Below the pieces are notes generated by a model, which saw only the letters and a list, made by a program, of their open reading frames with translations, did not search any database and was not told where the DNA came from. Below, in pieces: positions 17,099 through 26,317 of a DNA stretch of 64,000 nucleotides. The first letter of the stretch is position 1. The number at the start of each line of letters is the position of its first letter. Source of the DNA: Melghirimyces profundicolus (GTDB taxonomy: Bacteria > Bacillota > Bacilli > Thermoactinomycetales > DSM-45169); NCBI RefSeq assembly GCF_003054245.1, contig NZ_QBKR01000013.1:1-64000 (forward strand). The letters run 5' to 3'. Both the position numbers and the translations under genes were made by a program.

Positions 17099-18607
17099 AT
17101 GGCACAAGCAAGGGACCAGTGGACCACGCGCACCGGGTTTATCCTGGCCGCGGTCGGGTCCGCCATCGGTCTGGGGAACATCTGGCGTTATCCTTATGTC
17201 GTTTACGACAACGGCGGCGGGGCATTTTTGCTTCCATATTTCTTTGCTTTGCTGACGGCCGGGATTCCGATTTTGCTCTTGGAATACTCGCTCGGTCACA
17301 AGTACAGGGGATCCGGCCCGCTGTCTTTCCGCCGGCTGTCCAAAAAGTGGGAGTGGCTCGGTTGGTGGCAGTCACTGATCGCCTTTTTGATCTCAGGGTA
17401 CTATATGGTGATCCTGGGGTGGGCACTCAGCTACACCTACTATTCCTTCGGAACCCAATGGGGGTCGGAGACGCAAACGTTCTTTCTGGAGAAGTACCTC
17501 GGAGCGGCAGATTTCGGTTCCTTTACACCACAGCTCAAAGTACTGATTCCGGTCGTTCTCCTGTGGGCTTTTGTCTACTACGTGATGCGGCAGCAGGCCC
17601 ACAGAGGAATTGAAAAGCTGGCCCGCATTCTGATGCCTCTGCTGGTCATCATGCTGGTGATCATCACCATCCGGGGGGTGACCCTGCCGGGAGCCGCCGA
17701 GGGTCTGAACACGCTGTTCACACCGGACTTCACCGCGCTGGCCGATCCCCAGGTGTGGGTGGCGGCCTACGGACAGGTGTTTTTCTCCCTCAGCGTCGGT
17801 TTTGCCACGATGATCACCTATGCGAGCTATCTGAACAAAAAAGAGGATCTGGCCAACAGCGGGTTGGTCGCCGCTTTTGCCAACTCCGGATTTGAGTTCA
17901 TGGCCGCCATCGGGATCTTCGGTGCTCTCGGCTTCTTGGCCGCCCAGTCCGGCGTGGGGGTCGATGAGGTGGTAAACCAGGGCGTCATTTTGGCCTTCGT
18001 GATTTTCCCGCAAATCATCAACGAACTGCCATTCCTCAACTCTTTCTTTGGGGTGACATTCTTCGGGGCCCTCGTGTTTGCGGGGCTGACCTCCATCGTC
18101 TCCCTGCTGGAGCCGGCAATCTCCGCCATCCGTGACAAAACGGGAGCGGCCCGGACAACCGTGGTGAACTGGATTGTCGGTCTGGCCGCCCTGATGAGCG
18201 TACTCTATGCAACCGACGGCGGGCTCAACTACTTGGATACGATCGACCATTATCTCAATTCCTATGGCCTGTTGATCGCGGCCACCTTGATGGCGGTCGC
18301 CACGGCCTGGACCACCCGGAAGGTCGGTGAGCTGCAGAGCCACATCAACCAGGTGTCCGATGTCCATATCGGCAAGTGGTGGGTCATCTGCGTCAGTGTC
18401 GTCACTCCGGTTATGTTGATCATTATGACCGGGCTGAATATCCGGACGGAATGGCTGGTGCCGTACTCCGGTTATCCGATGCCCTGGCTGATCGGGATGG
18501 GCTGGGGTGCCTTGGTTGCCGTTCTGATCGCAGCTGTCATCTTGCAGTCCAAGGAGTGGAAGGTGAACACCGGGCAGGCTGAACAACAAGAGAAGGAGGG
18601 AGCGTAA
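17099..18607 (+). CDS. Sodium-dependent transporter, NSS/SNF family (MetP-like), copy 2
   Basis: A 502-residue paralogue of the transporter at 15312. The N-terminal motif GSAIGLGNIWRYPY and the YNHFxNQ/YLNSYG-type C-terminal region align between the two. ATG 17099 follows AAGGGGGGAACGAT. The products are similar along their whole length, so this is a tandem duplication; a different substrate preference between the copies is likely but cannot be read from sequence. A small subunit gene starts one base after the stop. Confidence 0.92.
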   Translation: MAQARDQWTTRTGFILAAVGSAIGLGNIWRYPYVVYDNGGGAFLLPYFFALLTAGIPILLLEYSLGHKYRGSGPLSFRRLSKKWEWLGWWQSLIAFLISGYYMVILGWALSYTYYSFGTQWGSETQTFFLEKYLGAADFGSFTPQLKVLIPVVLLWAFVYYVMRQQAHRGIEKLARILMPLLVIMLVIITIRGVTLPGAAEGLNTLFTPDFTALADPQVWVAAYGQVFFSLSVGFATMITYASYLNKKEDLANSGLVAAFANSGFEFMAAIGIFGALGFLAAQSGVGVDEVVNQGVILAFVIFPQIINELPFLNSFFGVTFFGALVFAGLTSIVSLLEPAISAIRDKTGAARTTVVNWIVGLAALMSVLYATDGGLNYLDTIDHYLNSYGLLIAATLMAVATAWTTRKVGELQSHINQVSDVHIGKWWVICVSVVTPVMLIIMTGLNIRTEWLVPYSGYPMPWLIGMGWGALVAVLIAAVILQSKEWKVNTGQAEQQEKEGA

Positions 18608-18608
18608 G

Positions 18609-18713
18609 ATGGGAGCCAGCGCTTGGGTGATGTTTCTGATCGGTGCGGTCCTTCTCTGGGGAGGGTTGGCTTTCTTCCTGTATAAGGCGATGAAAGCCGG
18701 TCAAAAAGCCTGA
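18609..18713 (+). CDS. Small MetS-like subunit of NSS transporter, copy 2
   Basis: A 34-residue single-helix protein (LLWGGLAFFLYKAMKAG) immediately after the second transporter, with GAGGGAGCGTAAG as ribosome site. It shares LWGGLAFFL with the first small subunit. The match of both pairs makes a coding role much more likely than either short frame would alone. Confidence 0.85.
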   Translation: MGASAWVMFLIGAVLLWGGLAFFLYKAMKAGQKA

Positions 18714-18728
18714 ACCGGATCATGCCGG

Positions 18729-18757
18729 AAAGACCCCTTTGACAGGGGTCTTTTTTA
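18729..18757. terminator. Terminator after second NSS pair
   Basis: AAAGACCCCT pairs with AGGGGTCTTTTTT. It lies between convergent genes and overlaps the stop of the M23 peptidase gene. Confidence 0.85.
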
Positions 18758-19780
18758 TGAGCGTTTGCGTTTGGCTTTCCGGGTCTTTTTTCGCTTTTTG
18801 TATTCTTTTCGTTCCCATGCTTTCAGAAAAGGGTAGGGATCAAAAGAGAACGTGGTCCGCCCGTTGTACTTGTAAATCCCATAATGAAGGTGAGGAGGGA
18901 ATTTCCCGGAGGTGCCCGGCGGGCCGTAGCCGGAGGAGCCCACGTACCCGATCACCTGGCCCGGTTCCACCACGTCACCCTTCTTGATCTCCTTGTTGAA
19001 ACGGCTCAAGTGGGCATAGTAATGGTAATTGTTTCGCAAGTCCCGGATCCCGATGCGCCAGCCCCCGTACCGGTTCCATCCCTTTAATTCCACGTACCCG
19101 TAACTGGTGCTGAACACCGGGGTGCCGTAGTCAGCGAAGATGTCGGTGCCCTCATGGATTCGGAGCCCTCCCCAACCCCGTCGGTCGCCCCAGGTGTTGT
19201 GGTAGGTGTAGTTGTATTGAAGCGGCATGATGAAGTGGTTCCGGTCCAGTTGGGTCGTTCCGAAATGCTGATAGACCTTGGCGATGTGAGAGATGATGTC
19301 GACAGCGGTGGGGTTTTGGTAGTAGCGCCACAGGCCGATACGGAGGTCGTCCCGGCTCAGGCCGGTGTCGGAGAGGTACTTGGTAACGGTATAAAGAACG
19401 TCGATGGAATTTCCGGGGTCCGCCGTGCCATCTTCGTTGCCGTCTTTTCCGATGCCCCCGAAAAAGCGGATCGATTCCGGCACGGAGTCATAGGGGTCCG
19501 GGTTGGTGGGGCCGCTCCACATACGGGGTGGGACCGCAATGGACACTAGCCCCTTTCGCTCTTTCAAATCCTGTCGTGCCCGTTGAATGTTCCGCTCGTA
19601 CTGGTCCATGGCGGCAAGAAAATACCAGGGTACCCCTGTCAACGTTTCCATTTTTTCGAAGAGAGCCTGTCGCTCCGCTTCGAATTTGTTTTCTTTTCTT
19701 GTCGCAGCCACTGGAGAGACGGTCCACAGATGGGTCCCCAAGGCGATGATCAGCACGAGAGAAAGAAGTTTTTTTCCCAT
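18755..19780 (-). CDS. lytH: LytH/YunA-like M23 family peptidase
   Basis: A secreted cell-wall peptidase of about 341 residues. A signal peptide (MGKKLLSLVLIIALG...VSPVAA) precedes a helical domain, and the C-terminal M23 domain has the zinc ligands IHEGTDIFADYG and HLHYGIY. B. subtilis LytH (YunA) is an L-Ala-D-Glu endopeptidase made in the mother cell that trims spore cortex peptidoglycan; similar length and the neighbouring lipA support orthology. The basic C-terminal tail (RKEYKKRKKTRKAKRKRS) is unusual. Start choice is uncertain: the frame extends to ATG 19840, but the 19780 ATG begins a typical signal sequence. Neither has a strong ribosome site. Confidence 0.82.
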   Translation of the reverse strand: MGKKLLSLVLIIALGTHLWTVSPVAATRKENKFEAERQALFEKMETLTGVPWYFLAAMDQYERNIQRARQDLKERKGLVSIAVPPRMWSGPTNPDPYDSVPESIRFFGGIGKDGNEDGTADPGNSIDVLYTVTKYLSDTGLSRDDLRIGLWRYYQNPTAVDIISHIAKVYQHFGTTQLDRNHFIMPLQYNYTYHNTWGDRRGWGGLRIHEGTDIFADYGTPVFSTSYGYVELKGWNRYGGWRIGIRDLRNNYHYYAHLSRFNKEIKKGDVVEPGQVIGYVGSSGYGPPGTSGKFPPHLHYGIYKYNGRTTFSFDPYPFLKAWERKEYKKRKKTRKAKRKRS

Positions 19781-19840
19781 CCAAAACACCGCGTTTCCTG
19801 ATTGATATTTCATAGTCTGCATGTTCGGAGAGGGCTTCAT

Positions 19841-20265
19841 TTAGGTATTTGATGGAAATCTCCTCCCGGGAAAAGGGAGGGGGCGGGGGATTCAGGAGAC
19901 GGTGGCTTTGGGCGAGGTCACGGGCTTCCCGGGCCTCTTGGAACGGGATCAGCCATTCCGGACCGATGAGAAACAGTTCCTGAATCATCAAATGATCGAT
20001 CACGCCGATGACTGACCAGACCGGGATCATCGCCCCGATCAACAGCAAGATGCCGATCCGTTTCTTGGTTTCCGCCACACCCGCGATCACGGATATCCGT
20101 ATCCGGCGGGCCGGCGTTCCCATCCGGCGGGCCATCCAGCCGCAGACAAGGTTCCCGTGAGCAACGGCACAAACAGGGGAAGCACTTCAATGACGGGGTC
20201 ATATTCCCTTTTCTTCCTGTTCCACAGAATGGATCTGAGATATTTTCCGAGTTCACCGATCCGTT
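19841..20265 (-). pseudogene. Probable degraded small membrane protein gene
   Basis: Two minus-strand frames join into one plausible protein. The upstream part reads ELGKYLRSILWNRKKREYD and a hydrophobic VLPLFVPLLTGTLS; the downstream part (frame open from 20135) reads RRIRISVIAGVAETKKR, a membrane helix IGILLLIGAMIPVWSVIGVI, and FQEAREARDLAQSHR, then runs into the lytH start region. The switch lies near 20130-20140 and needs a one-base change. No clear start codon or stop of its own was found. I do not recognise the family. It could instead be chance coding in the gap between lytH and lipA. Confidence 0.35.
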
Positions 20266-20426
20266 CATGCTAATGGGGGCGTAAGACGGGGAGGTTTGTG
20301 GTAAACTATCCGTGGGTGCCGTAGGCGGTCAAGCTGAAACAACCAGAGAGACATCGCCATTTTATCATTTGGATCATCCACGGGCACGATGAGGCCCGTA
20401 AAACTTACATAGAGGAGGGCGCGGTT

Positions 20427-21323
<897 letters not shown>

Positions 21324-21334
21324 AGCGCAAAAAA

Positions 21335-21368
21335 ACAGCCTCCGAAAAAATCGGGGGCTGTCTTTTTT
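21335..21368. terminator. Terminator between lipA and yutC
   Basis: AACAGCCTCCGA and TCGGGGGCTGT pair around AAAAA, followed by CTTTTTT; convergent genes on both sides. Confidence 0.85.
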
Positions 21369-21371
21369 AGA

Positions 21372-22013
21372 TCAGTCGTTCGGGTTGACAACGTTTCCAG
21401 GGGATGGGTTGTCCGGAATATGTTTTTTCATGGGGTACCCTCGATCCATCCGATCAACAAGGTCTTCCATCTCCTCTTTGTTCAGGCGATGGTTCTGCTG
21501 CGCATTTCCGGCCTTTCGTCCGATGTTCATCAGTTCCTTCCGGATCGTGTCGTTTTTGGTGACGTATACCTGATAATAACGGGGGGTCAGGCTCCATGCG
21601 GTCCGACGGACTTCATAGAGGGTGTCGTCGCTGATGTTACCCTTGTTGTTTTTGACACCGATGAAAACCTTGTCGTCCGTCACCACAACCGTGGCGTCAT
21701 CCACTGTCGGCAGCCTCGTTGACAGAGAGGAAATCTGACGGGCCAGGGCGCTGCGGTTGATGTATACGTCCGGCCCGGGAACGGCCCCGCCGTCGGTGGC
21801 GTTGTAATATTCCCTTCCCTTCTGCCGGCTGAAGCCGATCTCGTTATAGAAGTTTTGCCGGGGGCGCCGTCCCTTGTTTGTCACGTAATCGTAAGCACCG
21901 TTCTGTGTGTCCGGGTTGAGGGATTCATCGTACCCGTCGTTGGGCCGCTCCGCGGGCGCACAGGCGGACAGGGCCAGGAACAGGGCCATGACGGGGAAAA
22001 GGTAACGTTTCAC
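21372..22013 (-). CDS. yutC: YutC-like sporulation lipoprotein (YhcN/YlaJ family)
   Basis: A 213-residue lipoprotein with lipobox LSACAP after a short signal (RYLFPVMALFLA). The C-terminal half has the YhcN/YlaJ-type domain (ATVVVTDDKVFIGV), found in spore and germination lipoproteins; members sit on the inner forespore membrane. GTG 22013 was chosen because AGGAGGAGG lies just upstream; a further frame extension to 22427 adds no conserved sequence. Placement beside lipA and yutD matches B. subtilis yutC. Exact role is not established. Confidence 0.82.
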   Translation of the reverse strand: MKRYLFPVMALFLALSACAPAERPNDGYDESLNPDTQNGAYDYVTNKGRRPRQNFYNEIGFSRQKGREYYNATDGGAVPGPDVYINRSALARQISSLSTRLPTVDDATVVVTDDKVFIGVKNNKGNISDDTLYEVRRTAWSLTPRYYQVYVTKNDTIRKELMNIGRKAGNAQQNHRLNKEEMEDLVDRMDRGYPMKKHIPDNPSPGNVVNPND

Positions 22014-22199
22014 GGCATTCACCTCCTCCTTTTTGATTAGGTTGCCCCCGGACAAGTGGGATACCCTTGGACAATTCCTCCACTTTCTTTTGGGAAAAGA
22101 AGGAGATGCGGTGGGTTTTTCCGAAGAATTCAAGGAAGTGATCGAAAGGAATGCTTGTGGTAACATATAATGAGAACAGGAAATGTTGAGGGGTCGTCC

Positions 22200-22541
22200 A
22201 TGGAAAAGATTGAAGTCAAAGGAAAGCCTTACGAGGTGATCATCAATCACAAGAATGGATGGAACCGGGAAGCCTTCGACAAACGATACAGTGAGATATT
22301 GGATAAATATGATTACATTGTGGGGGACTGGGGGTACGGTCAGCTTCGGCTGAAAGGTTTTTTTTCCGACCAGCACCCCCGTGCCACACGGGAAACGCGG
22401 ATTACCCATGTGGAGGAGTACATCCACGAATTCTGCAATTTTGGATGCGCTTATTTTGTCCTTCGCCGTCTCCGTCCCTCAAAATCTCATTCCTTTCGGA
22501 AAGGGAAGCACCGGGAACGGCGTTCGGCGCGGTCCAAATAA
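22200..22541 (+). CDS. yutD: YutD family protein (DUF1027)
   Basis: A 113-residue basic protein of the YutD (DUF1027) family. Recognisable features are EKIEVKGKPYEVIINHKNGW, a central YDYIVGDWGYGQLRLKGF block and a Cys pair, CNFGCAYFVLRRL. The C-terminus is rich in Lys and Arg. The molecular function is not known. ATG 22200 lies after GAGGGGTCGTCC. A terminator overlaps its stop. Confidence 0.88.
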   Translation: MEKIEVKGKPYEVIINHKNGWNREAFDKRYSEILDKYDYIVGDWGYGQLRLKGFFSDQHPRATRETRITHVEEYIHEFCNFGCAYFVLRRLRPSKSHSFRKGKHRERRSARSK

Positions 22542-22578
22542 AACCCGACGCCTTTTTGAGGCGTCGGGTTTTTACGAT
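22542..22578. terminator. Terminator after yutD
   Basis: AAACCCGACGCC and GGCGTCGGGTTTTT pair around TTTTTGA. The convergent gene that follows (22572-22838) shares it. Confidence 0.88.
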
Positions 22579-22838
22579 TCTTCGTCCCGCTTCGGATCGT
22601 CATGGGTCGGATGGCTTCCCGGCACCTGGCGGGGAATCCCTTCATGGAAATCACGCATTTCGTAGACAAAGGCGGAAGCGGCATGCTGGGAAGCTCTCCA
22701 GGGGGATTCTTTTCCCAACACATCTTCGTTGGTGGTCGCTCCGTAGGGGCCTTCCGGGAATTCTTCCGGAATCAGATCGTTTCTTTGGGACTCCACGCTT
22801 TTCAAGTCGTTGAATGGAGTGTTTCTGCGCCGGATCAA
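22572..22838 (-). CDS. Small conserved hypothetical protein
   Basis: An 88-residue polar protein. It includes KSVESQRNDLIPEEFPEGPYG, HEGIPRQVPGSHPTHDDP and an acidic end; this Pro/His/Asp-rich pattern resembles small conserved Bacillota proteins of unknown role in this neighbourhood. TTG 22838 follows AGAGGTGG. No domain is recognised and no function is suggested. Confidence 0.65.
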   Translation of the reverse strand: MIRRRNTPFNDLKSVESQRNDLIPEEFPEGPYGATTNEDVLGKESPWRASQHAASAFVYEMRDFHEGIPRQVPGSHPTHDDPKRDEES

Positions 22839-22911
22839 CACAAACCACCTCTTTCGAATACCTTGTCCAAAGAGGGGGTCCATTATTCAACCTGTGAGTT
22901 GGATGGGGGGA

Positions 22912-23184
22912 TCAAAACAGGGATTCAAGAAACTCCTTCAGTTCCGCTGCTTCTTCTTCTCCGATTCCGTACACGTGCTCCAGGTAACCCGGCTCCTCCA
23001 GGTCGTCCTGTCCGATGATGGCGTAACGGTTGGATTGAATATTGAAGATCAGCAGCTTTCCGTAGAAGCGGTTCGTCACCGTGATTCCGAGATCAAAACG
23101 GTTCGTTTCGCCCATGAAGCTGACAAAGCGTGTACGGGTGTCTTCCGATTCATCATACAGAAATTCAAAGTCATCTTGGGTCAT
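22912..23184 (-). CDS. DUF3055 family protein
   Basis: A 90-residue protein with the DUF3055 pattern: FLYDESEDTRTRFVSFMG, then NRFYGKLLIFNIQ and YAIIGQDDLEEPGYL. The acidic C-terminus ends EFLESLF. The family is conserved in Bacillota and its function is unknown. It starts at ATG 23184 with GGAG in the upstream sequence. Confidence 0.82.
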   Translation of the reverse strand: MTQDDFEFLYDESEDTRTRFVSFMGETNRFDLGITVTNRFYGKLLIFNIQSNRYAIIGQDDLEEPGYLEHVYGIGEEEAAELKEFLESLF

Positions 23185-23248
23185 GGGGAGAGCTCCTTTT
23201 CAAGTGTCTCCCCCATTATACCGAAACCCGGAAGTTTCCCGAAACCCT

Positions 23249-23332
23249 CGGAAGCGTTGTGAAAAAGTGAGCGGCAGCATTTACCCAAAGCCGCTGTTTC
23301 TTCTGAGCCTGAAATAAATCACAACACTTTTA
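23249..23332 (-). repeat. Short internally deleted copy of the dispersed element (copy 2)
   Basis: The 84 bases begin CGGAAGCGTTGTGAAAAAG, carry GAGCGGCAGCATTTACCC with its partner GCCGCT, and end TCACAACACTTTTA. They correspond to the two ends of the long copies joined with the middle missing, and in opposite orientation to copy 1. The right end overlaps the stop codon of the RacA-like gene. Confidence 0.82.
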
Positions 23333-23980
23333 GAAGATCCCGAGAAAACGGGTCCGCTTCTGCCGTCTGGGGGTCAGTTGCTGGGTTTCCGAGGTGGCGG
23401 AAGCGAGCCTGTGGGAGAAGGTGGCATTCCGGAGTTCGGCCTTCAACTGATCTTGTTTTTTTCCGATCTCATCCATCATGTGCTGAACCGTGGTTACCGG
23501 AAGGGTGTTTTGTTGGGAGGAAATCACCTTGCTCTCCATCTCCTCCATCATGTCGAACATGGTAAACACATGATCTTCCAGCTGATCGAGACGGGTGAAG
23601 ACCGTCTCCATCATTTCACCGATTTCATCCAGGCTTCCCACCAGACGGTGAATGGGATATTCGGTCCCGAAGGGAGCCGCCGGAGCCTCGGCCGTCTCTT
23701 TTAAGGCGGGGGTTTTCTCCACGGTCCGTTCCAATTCCCATTTCCCTTCTTTGATCAAATCCTGCCGGATCTGACGCATGGATTTGTTGGTTTCCTGCAA
23801 CCGATCCTGAATGTCCACCAACCTCTGGAAGCCTTCGGGAGACAATAGATAATGTCCACGGTCATTCACTTCGGGAGAGATGTATTCTTCAAACGCGTCA
23901 ATCCATTTTCTTACCGTACGTGCATGAACGTGGAGGCGTTCGGCGGCCTCTCTGGTAGAAATGCGCGCCTCTTCGGACAT
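23330..23980 (-). CDS. RacA-like MerR-type DNA-binding coiled-coil protein
   Basis: A 216-residue protein with a MerR/RacA-like helix-turn-helix (ISTREAAERLHVHARTVRKW, residues 6-25) followed by long, charged helical sequence rich in Gln/Glu/Met, predicted coiled coil (about 60-190). RacA of B. subtilis anchors chromosome origins to the cell poles during sporulation and has the same architecture; here sequence similarity is limited, so only the type is named. ATG 23980 follows GGGGAGGTAATCGT. Its last bases and TAA stop coincide with the end of the short repeat copy, so the C-terminus may be an addition or truncation. Confidence 0.65.
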   Translation of the reverse strand: MSEEARISTREAAERLHVHARTVRKWIDAFEEYISPEVNDRGHYLLSPEGFQRLVDIQDRLQETNKSMRQIRQDLIKEGKWELERTVEKTPALKETAEAPAAPFGTEYPIHRLVGSLDEIGEMMETVFTRLDQLEDHVFTMFDMMEEMESKVISSQQNTLPVTTVQHMMDEIGKKQDQLKAELRNATFSHRLASATSETQQLTPRRQKRTRFLGIF

Positions 23981-24126
23981 ACGATTACCTCCCCGGGATA
24001 CTTGTTTCACACACTTTTTCGTTCGTCCCATACGGATTCCTTCCCCTGTGACAAAGGATGTCAGTCTGTGACAAACAAAGCGAAGAGATGACAAAGGTTG
24101 GGATTCCGAAAGGAATCCGGGAAATA

Positions 24127-24152
24127 AAAGACGGCCCTCCGTGGGCCGTTTT
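24127..24152. terminator. Bidirectional terminator
   Basis: ACGGCCC and GGGCCGT pair around TCCGT with A- and T-runs on both sides, next to the 3' end of the acyltransferase gene. Confidence 0.8.
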
Positions 24153-24154
24153 TG

Positions 24155-25222
24155 TCAGTAGGCAGCTTTGTTCAATTGGTTTCTTTTTTCCTGCTTTTGA
24201 AACAACCAGTCCATCTTGGGTTGTAAAAGCGGGCTTGCGATGTTTTGGATCCAGCCGGAGGACAGGATAAAGGTCAGGGCGATGGCCGCGAGAGTGGCCA
24301 CGATATACATGGTGGGGCCGGCATATTTATCATCCAGGTCAATGGAGTCATAGAACTTGATGAAAAACCCGTGCAGGAGATAGACGTAAAGGGAACGACT
24401 CCCCAGGTGGCTGAAAAAGGTTTTCCCTCTGGGAATCACCGCCAAAAAGAGCGCCGAGGCTGCCAGGGCCAAAAGAATGAAGGCGAGTCGGATGGTGCCC
24501 GCATACCATTCGGGGTGACCCAGATCTTCGTACGGAAAGACGAAATAGAGCCACCGGCGATAGTCCAGGTCGATGGAGGAGTGGAATTCCAGGAAGTACA
24601 TCAGAGAGACCAGGGAGAGTCCCCCCGCCACTCCGGCGATCTGTTTCCACCTGGAGAACAGTACTTCGAAATGCTTTCGTCGGAGGTAAAATCCGAGCAG
24701 AAAGAACGGGAAAAACGCCACAGTCCGTGACAGGCTGAGAAAGCTGTCGGCATCGTCGATATATCCCACCCCGATTGAAAGGAGGAATGCAATGATCAGA
24801 GGGTACTTGAGGTTGACGAAGTACGGCAGCATCAGCCGCCACAGGAAGAGGCTGAACAGGAACCACATGATCCAGTAGGGTTCCAGAATGGCGATCTCGA
24901 TTTCGTCCGTTTGGTAGACAAAGTGGTCGTACAAGGAATAAAGCACTTGAAAAATGAAATAGGGGATCAGGACGGAGCGGATCAGTTTCTTGTTTTGTCC
25001 CTCTTTGTTGAAGTTTTTGGCGAAATAGCCGGATACCAGAATAAAGAGAGGCATGTGAAAGGTGTAAATGGCCAAGTACACCGCCTTCACGATTCCACTT
25101 TCATCGATCAGGGGGCGGTAGGTGTGGCCCAGGACCACCAGCATGATTAATACGAATTTGACATTGTCAAAATAGTAATCCCTTGACTTGGGAGTGCGGG
25201 CCTCTTGATTTGTTTCAGACAT
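24155..25222 (-). CDS. Membrane acyltransferase, acyltransferase-3 family
   Basis: A 355-residue third acyltransferase-3 protein in the window, only distantly like the two at the left edge. The first helix region reads FDNVKFVLIMLVVLGHTYRP with the family His, and SLYVYLLHGFFIK matches the late motif. About ten transmembrane helices are present, plus a charged C-terminal tail. Related proteins (YkrP/OatA-like, N-terminal half) are in the cell envelope. ATG 25222 lies just after TTATCCAAAACGG, without a strong ribosome site. Acceptor unknown. Confidence 0.82.
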   Translation of the reverse strand: MSETNQEARTPKSRDYYFDNVKFVLIMLVVLGHTYRPLIDESGIVKAVYLAIYTFHMPLFILVSGYFAKNFNKEGQNKKLIRSVLIPYFIFQVLYSLYDHFVYQTDEIEIAILEPYWIMWFLFSLFLWRLMLPYFVNLKYPLIIAFLLSIGVGYIDDADSFLSLSRTVAFFPFFLLGFYLRRKHFEVLFSRWKQIAGVAGGLSLVSLMYFLEFHSSIDLDYRRWLYFVFPYEDLGHPEWYAGTIRLAFILLALAASALFLAVIPRGKTFFSHLGSRSLYVYLLHGFFIKFYDSIDLDDKYAGPTMYIVATLAAIALTFILSSGWIQNIASPLLQPKMDWLFQKQEKRNQLNKAAY

Positions 25223-25430
25223 AAGCCGTTTTGGATAACCCCCTAAAACCGCAAATAAGCGGTTATATTTTTAAGGCATAAGACCAATCAGAATCCTATC
25301 TTAGAAACGTCGGGAACGCTCTGTAAGTTTCACCACAGACCCGATACGGTTTTTTATTTTATACCCCGGATGGAAGGTGCGCAAACCGTTTTGGCGGGTA
25401 TGATATAATCCGCACAAAGGGGGGGTGAAC

Positions 25431-25935
25431 TTGACGATTCGGGTTCGTCCGGTATCGGATCAAGACATTGAAGGAATCCGGGAAGTGGCTGTCCGTTCCT
25501 GGAGAGATACCTATGACGGGATCTTACCATCAGAAGTGATTGAAAAATTTTAATCTTCCGCTTATTCCCCTGACGCTTTGCGTTCAGTCGTAAAGGGAGG
25601 GAATCCCTTTTTTTGGGCGGCGGAAAACCGGGGACATCTGATCGCTTTTGCGGAGATGGCTGCCCGGGAAGGCGGGGTTTATGAGTTGACCCGCATCTAC
25701 GTGGATCCGGATTCTGGGTGCGGGTTCGGCTCTCCTCGGACGCTTGTTGGATCAGGCGCCGGTTCGAAACTTGGTTGCTTGGGTGGAAAAAGAGAACCGG
25801 AAGGGGCGAAGGTTTTACGAAAAGCACGGTTTTCACGCGGTGGAAGAGATCGAGGAAGAATTCATGGGATTCCGCACCCGGACGCTTCGCTGCCTTCTGG
25901 TGTTGGAGACAAAACAAAACCGGCCGGAGATGTAA
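25431..25935 (+). pseudogene. GNAT acetyltransferase pseudogene
   Basis: Three pieces give one GNAT-family acetyltransferase. TTG 25431 (after AAAGGGGGGGTG) starts TIRVRPVSDQDIEGIREVA; an in-frame TAA interrupts it at about 25552. The same frame then carries ENRGHLIAFAEM and IYVDPDSG. A one-base insertion (T near 25719) breaks the next part; after it another frame reads AGSALLGRLLDQAP and continues through VEKENRKGRRFYEKHGF to a TAA at 25935. The acetyl-CoA motif (Q/RxxGxG/A region) is therefore split. One nonsense and one frameshift change make it a dead gene, or a gene with two sequence errors. Confidence 0.85.
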
Positions 25936-25950
25936 TCCGACCGGTTTTGC
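25916..25950. terminator. Bidirectional terminator
   Basis: AAAACCGGCCGGA pairs with TCCGACCGGTTTT around the pseudogene's end, adjoining the convergent CotF-like gene. Confidence 0.75.
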
Positions 25951-25956
25951 TGTGGA

Positions 25957-26304
25957 TTACCGGTAGGGAAACTGGGTCTGGTAGTTGGTGAACTTTTGGG
26001 CGGCTTTGGCGACGTTTTGTTGATCGGCGTTGTCAAATTTGTACCAGCCTTTGGCGTGCATCAGGTTGAAAACATCCCGCTGGCACTGGTGAATGTCGGA
26101 GAGGATGTTCATCTGCACCCTGTAGAGCGCATCATTGCTCGCTTCATTGGAGGCGACGTTGTAAGCCAACATCATGTACTTTTCCATGGCCAGCACATCA
26201 TTGATTCGGTCACGATCGTTCATTTCCGGACCTTTGATTTTGGAAAGCTGGGACTGGGCTTGCCCTCCCGCTTGTTGGCCTTGTTGCGGTTGTGGGTTTT
26301 TCAA
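25957..26304 (-). CDS. Spore coat protein, CotF family
   Basis: A 115-residue coat F family protein. A Gln-rich N-terminus (QPQQGQQAGGQAQ) precedes the CotF-type helical domain: RINDVLAMEKYMMLAYNVA, then ALYRVQMNILSDIHQCQRDVFN. The TTG 26304 follows GAGGAGGGAAGG. CotF proteins are spore coat components made in the mother cell. The neighbour at 26318-26563 is a shorter relative on the same strand, 13 bases upstream, probably co-transcribed. Confidence 0.87.
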   Translation of the reverse strand: MKNPQPQQGQQAGGQAQSQLSKIKGPEMNDRDRINDVLAMEKYMMLAYNVASNEASNDALYRVQMNILSDIHQCQRDVFNLMHAKGWYKFDNADQQNVAKAAQKFTNYQTQFPYR

Positions 26305-26317
26305 GGGCCTTCCCTCC

